Source: Curtobacterium sp. VKM Ac-1395 (GTDB taxonomy: Bacteria; Actinomycetota; Actinomycetes; Actinomycetales; Microbacteriaceae). From it: DNA of 64,000 nucleotides. The notes under the pieces were generated by a model, which was not told the DNA's origin, did not search any database, and worked only from the letters and a program-made list of their open reading frames with translations. The stretch spans positions 907 to 64,906 of the forward strand of contig NZ_JADKRX010000011.1 of NCBI RefSeq assembly GCF_015350975.1. The letters are read 5' to 3'. Positions 63,841-64,000 of the stretch are shown here, one piece after another (the stretch's first letter is position 1; each line of letters starts with the position of its first letter). The translations under genes and the position numbers were made by a program.

Positions 63841-64000
63841 ATGAGATACATCACATGGAAGCGGGGCGCGGCGAACGGCGGGCGCCTGCGGACCACGCAG
63901 CGAGTCGGCGGCGGCGTGTGGATCTACGGCATCGGCGGCGGGAACTCGTACTCGTACTACGACCACAGCGGCAAGACGCACAAGTCGACGGCCTGCGCCG
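63841..64000 (+). CDS. lactococcin-972-like protein, 3' end outside window
   Basis: 53 codons are visible. The pattern VGGGVWIYGIGGGNSYSYYD followed by HSGKTHKSTAC matches the lactococcin 972 family (Gly-rich turn, W-x-Y-G, paired aromatics, H-ST). The N-terminus is basic (MRYITWKRGAANGGRLRT) and has no hydrophobic signal peptide, which is unusual for a bacteriocin precursor. A -10 element at the leaderless distance supports this start. Immunity and ABC genes, if any, would be beyond the edge. Confidence 0.6.
   Translation, partial: MRYITWKRGAANGGRLRTTQRVGGGVWIYGIGGGNSYSYYDHSGKTHKSTACA

Overview
The window is about 70% GC and reads like the chromosome of an actinobacterium, most likely Curtobacterium or a close relative in the Microbacteriaceae. 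The evidence is gene content and order: TPR protein - HAD phosphatase - tlyA - nadK - recN - pyrG - Nudix - xerD, an nrdHIEF operon, a DUF3516 helicase, DUF2510, DUF6458 and PGPGW proteins. GTG starts and apparently leaderless promoters are frequent. No rRNA, tRNA, CRISPR array, insertion sequence or integrase was recognised. The species is not proven.

Layout. 1-9340: a co-directional housekeeping block with overlapping genes (rRNA methylation, NAD phosphorylation, DNA repair, CTP synthesis, ADP-ribose hydrolysis, chromosome dimer resolution). 9340-26040: mostly single-gene transcription units, namely two luciferase-like oxidoreductases, two MFS exporters, an ArsR regulator with a methyltransferase, an NAD-dependent epimerase, a TetR regulator, the helicase, RNase HI and an aldo/keto reductase. 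A partly duplicated repeat tract follows rnhA. 26050-30177: class Ib ribonucleotide reductase nrdHIEF, behind two candidate NrdR boxes and a cluster of TCCACA (DnaA-box-like) hexamers.

30178-43900 is an accessory island. Gene density and GC drop, gaps are long, and most proteins are unrecognised. Its core is a five-gene operon that reads as a type III CBASS anti-phage system: a Pch2/TRIP13-like AAA+ ATPase, two small accessory proteins (one clearly HORMA-like, one tentative), a CD-NTase that would make a cyclic nucleotide alarm signal, and an S-4TM predicted pore-forming effector. Around it lie a PIN-domain protein with a hexanucleotide-repeat tail, a two-gene unit with a nucleotidyltransferase-like protein that I cannot assign to a known system, a 554-residue protein of unknown function and an ASCH-domain protein.

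43928-64000 is accessory metabolism and transport arranged as divergent regulator/target pairs with palindromic operators: MarR/SDR, TetR/FAD monooxygenase, LysR/MesX-MesD (a folate-independent methionine synthase pair) and TetR/ketopantoate reductase-like. It also has a lipoprotein esterase, a VanZ protein, a tyrosine phosphatase, a SipW-type secreted protein, an unusual zinc-ribbon SDR, a DHA2 exporter and, at the right edge, the start of a lactococcin-972-like gene.

Two signals recur across the window. One is a family of near-perfect palindromes (core GGAGGC-CGGTGCC/GGCACCG-GCCTCC) after the 3' ends of seven genes, probably terminators. The other is a -10 hexamer placed 5-8 nt before the start codon of about 22 genes that lack a ribosome binding site, which suggests widespread leaderless transcription.
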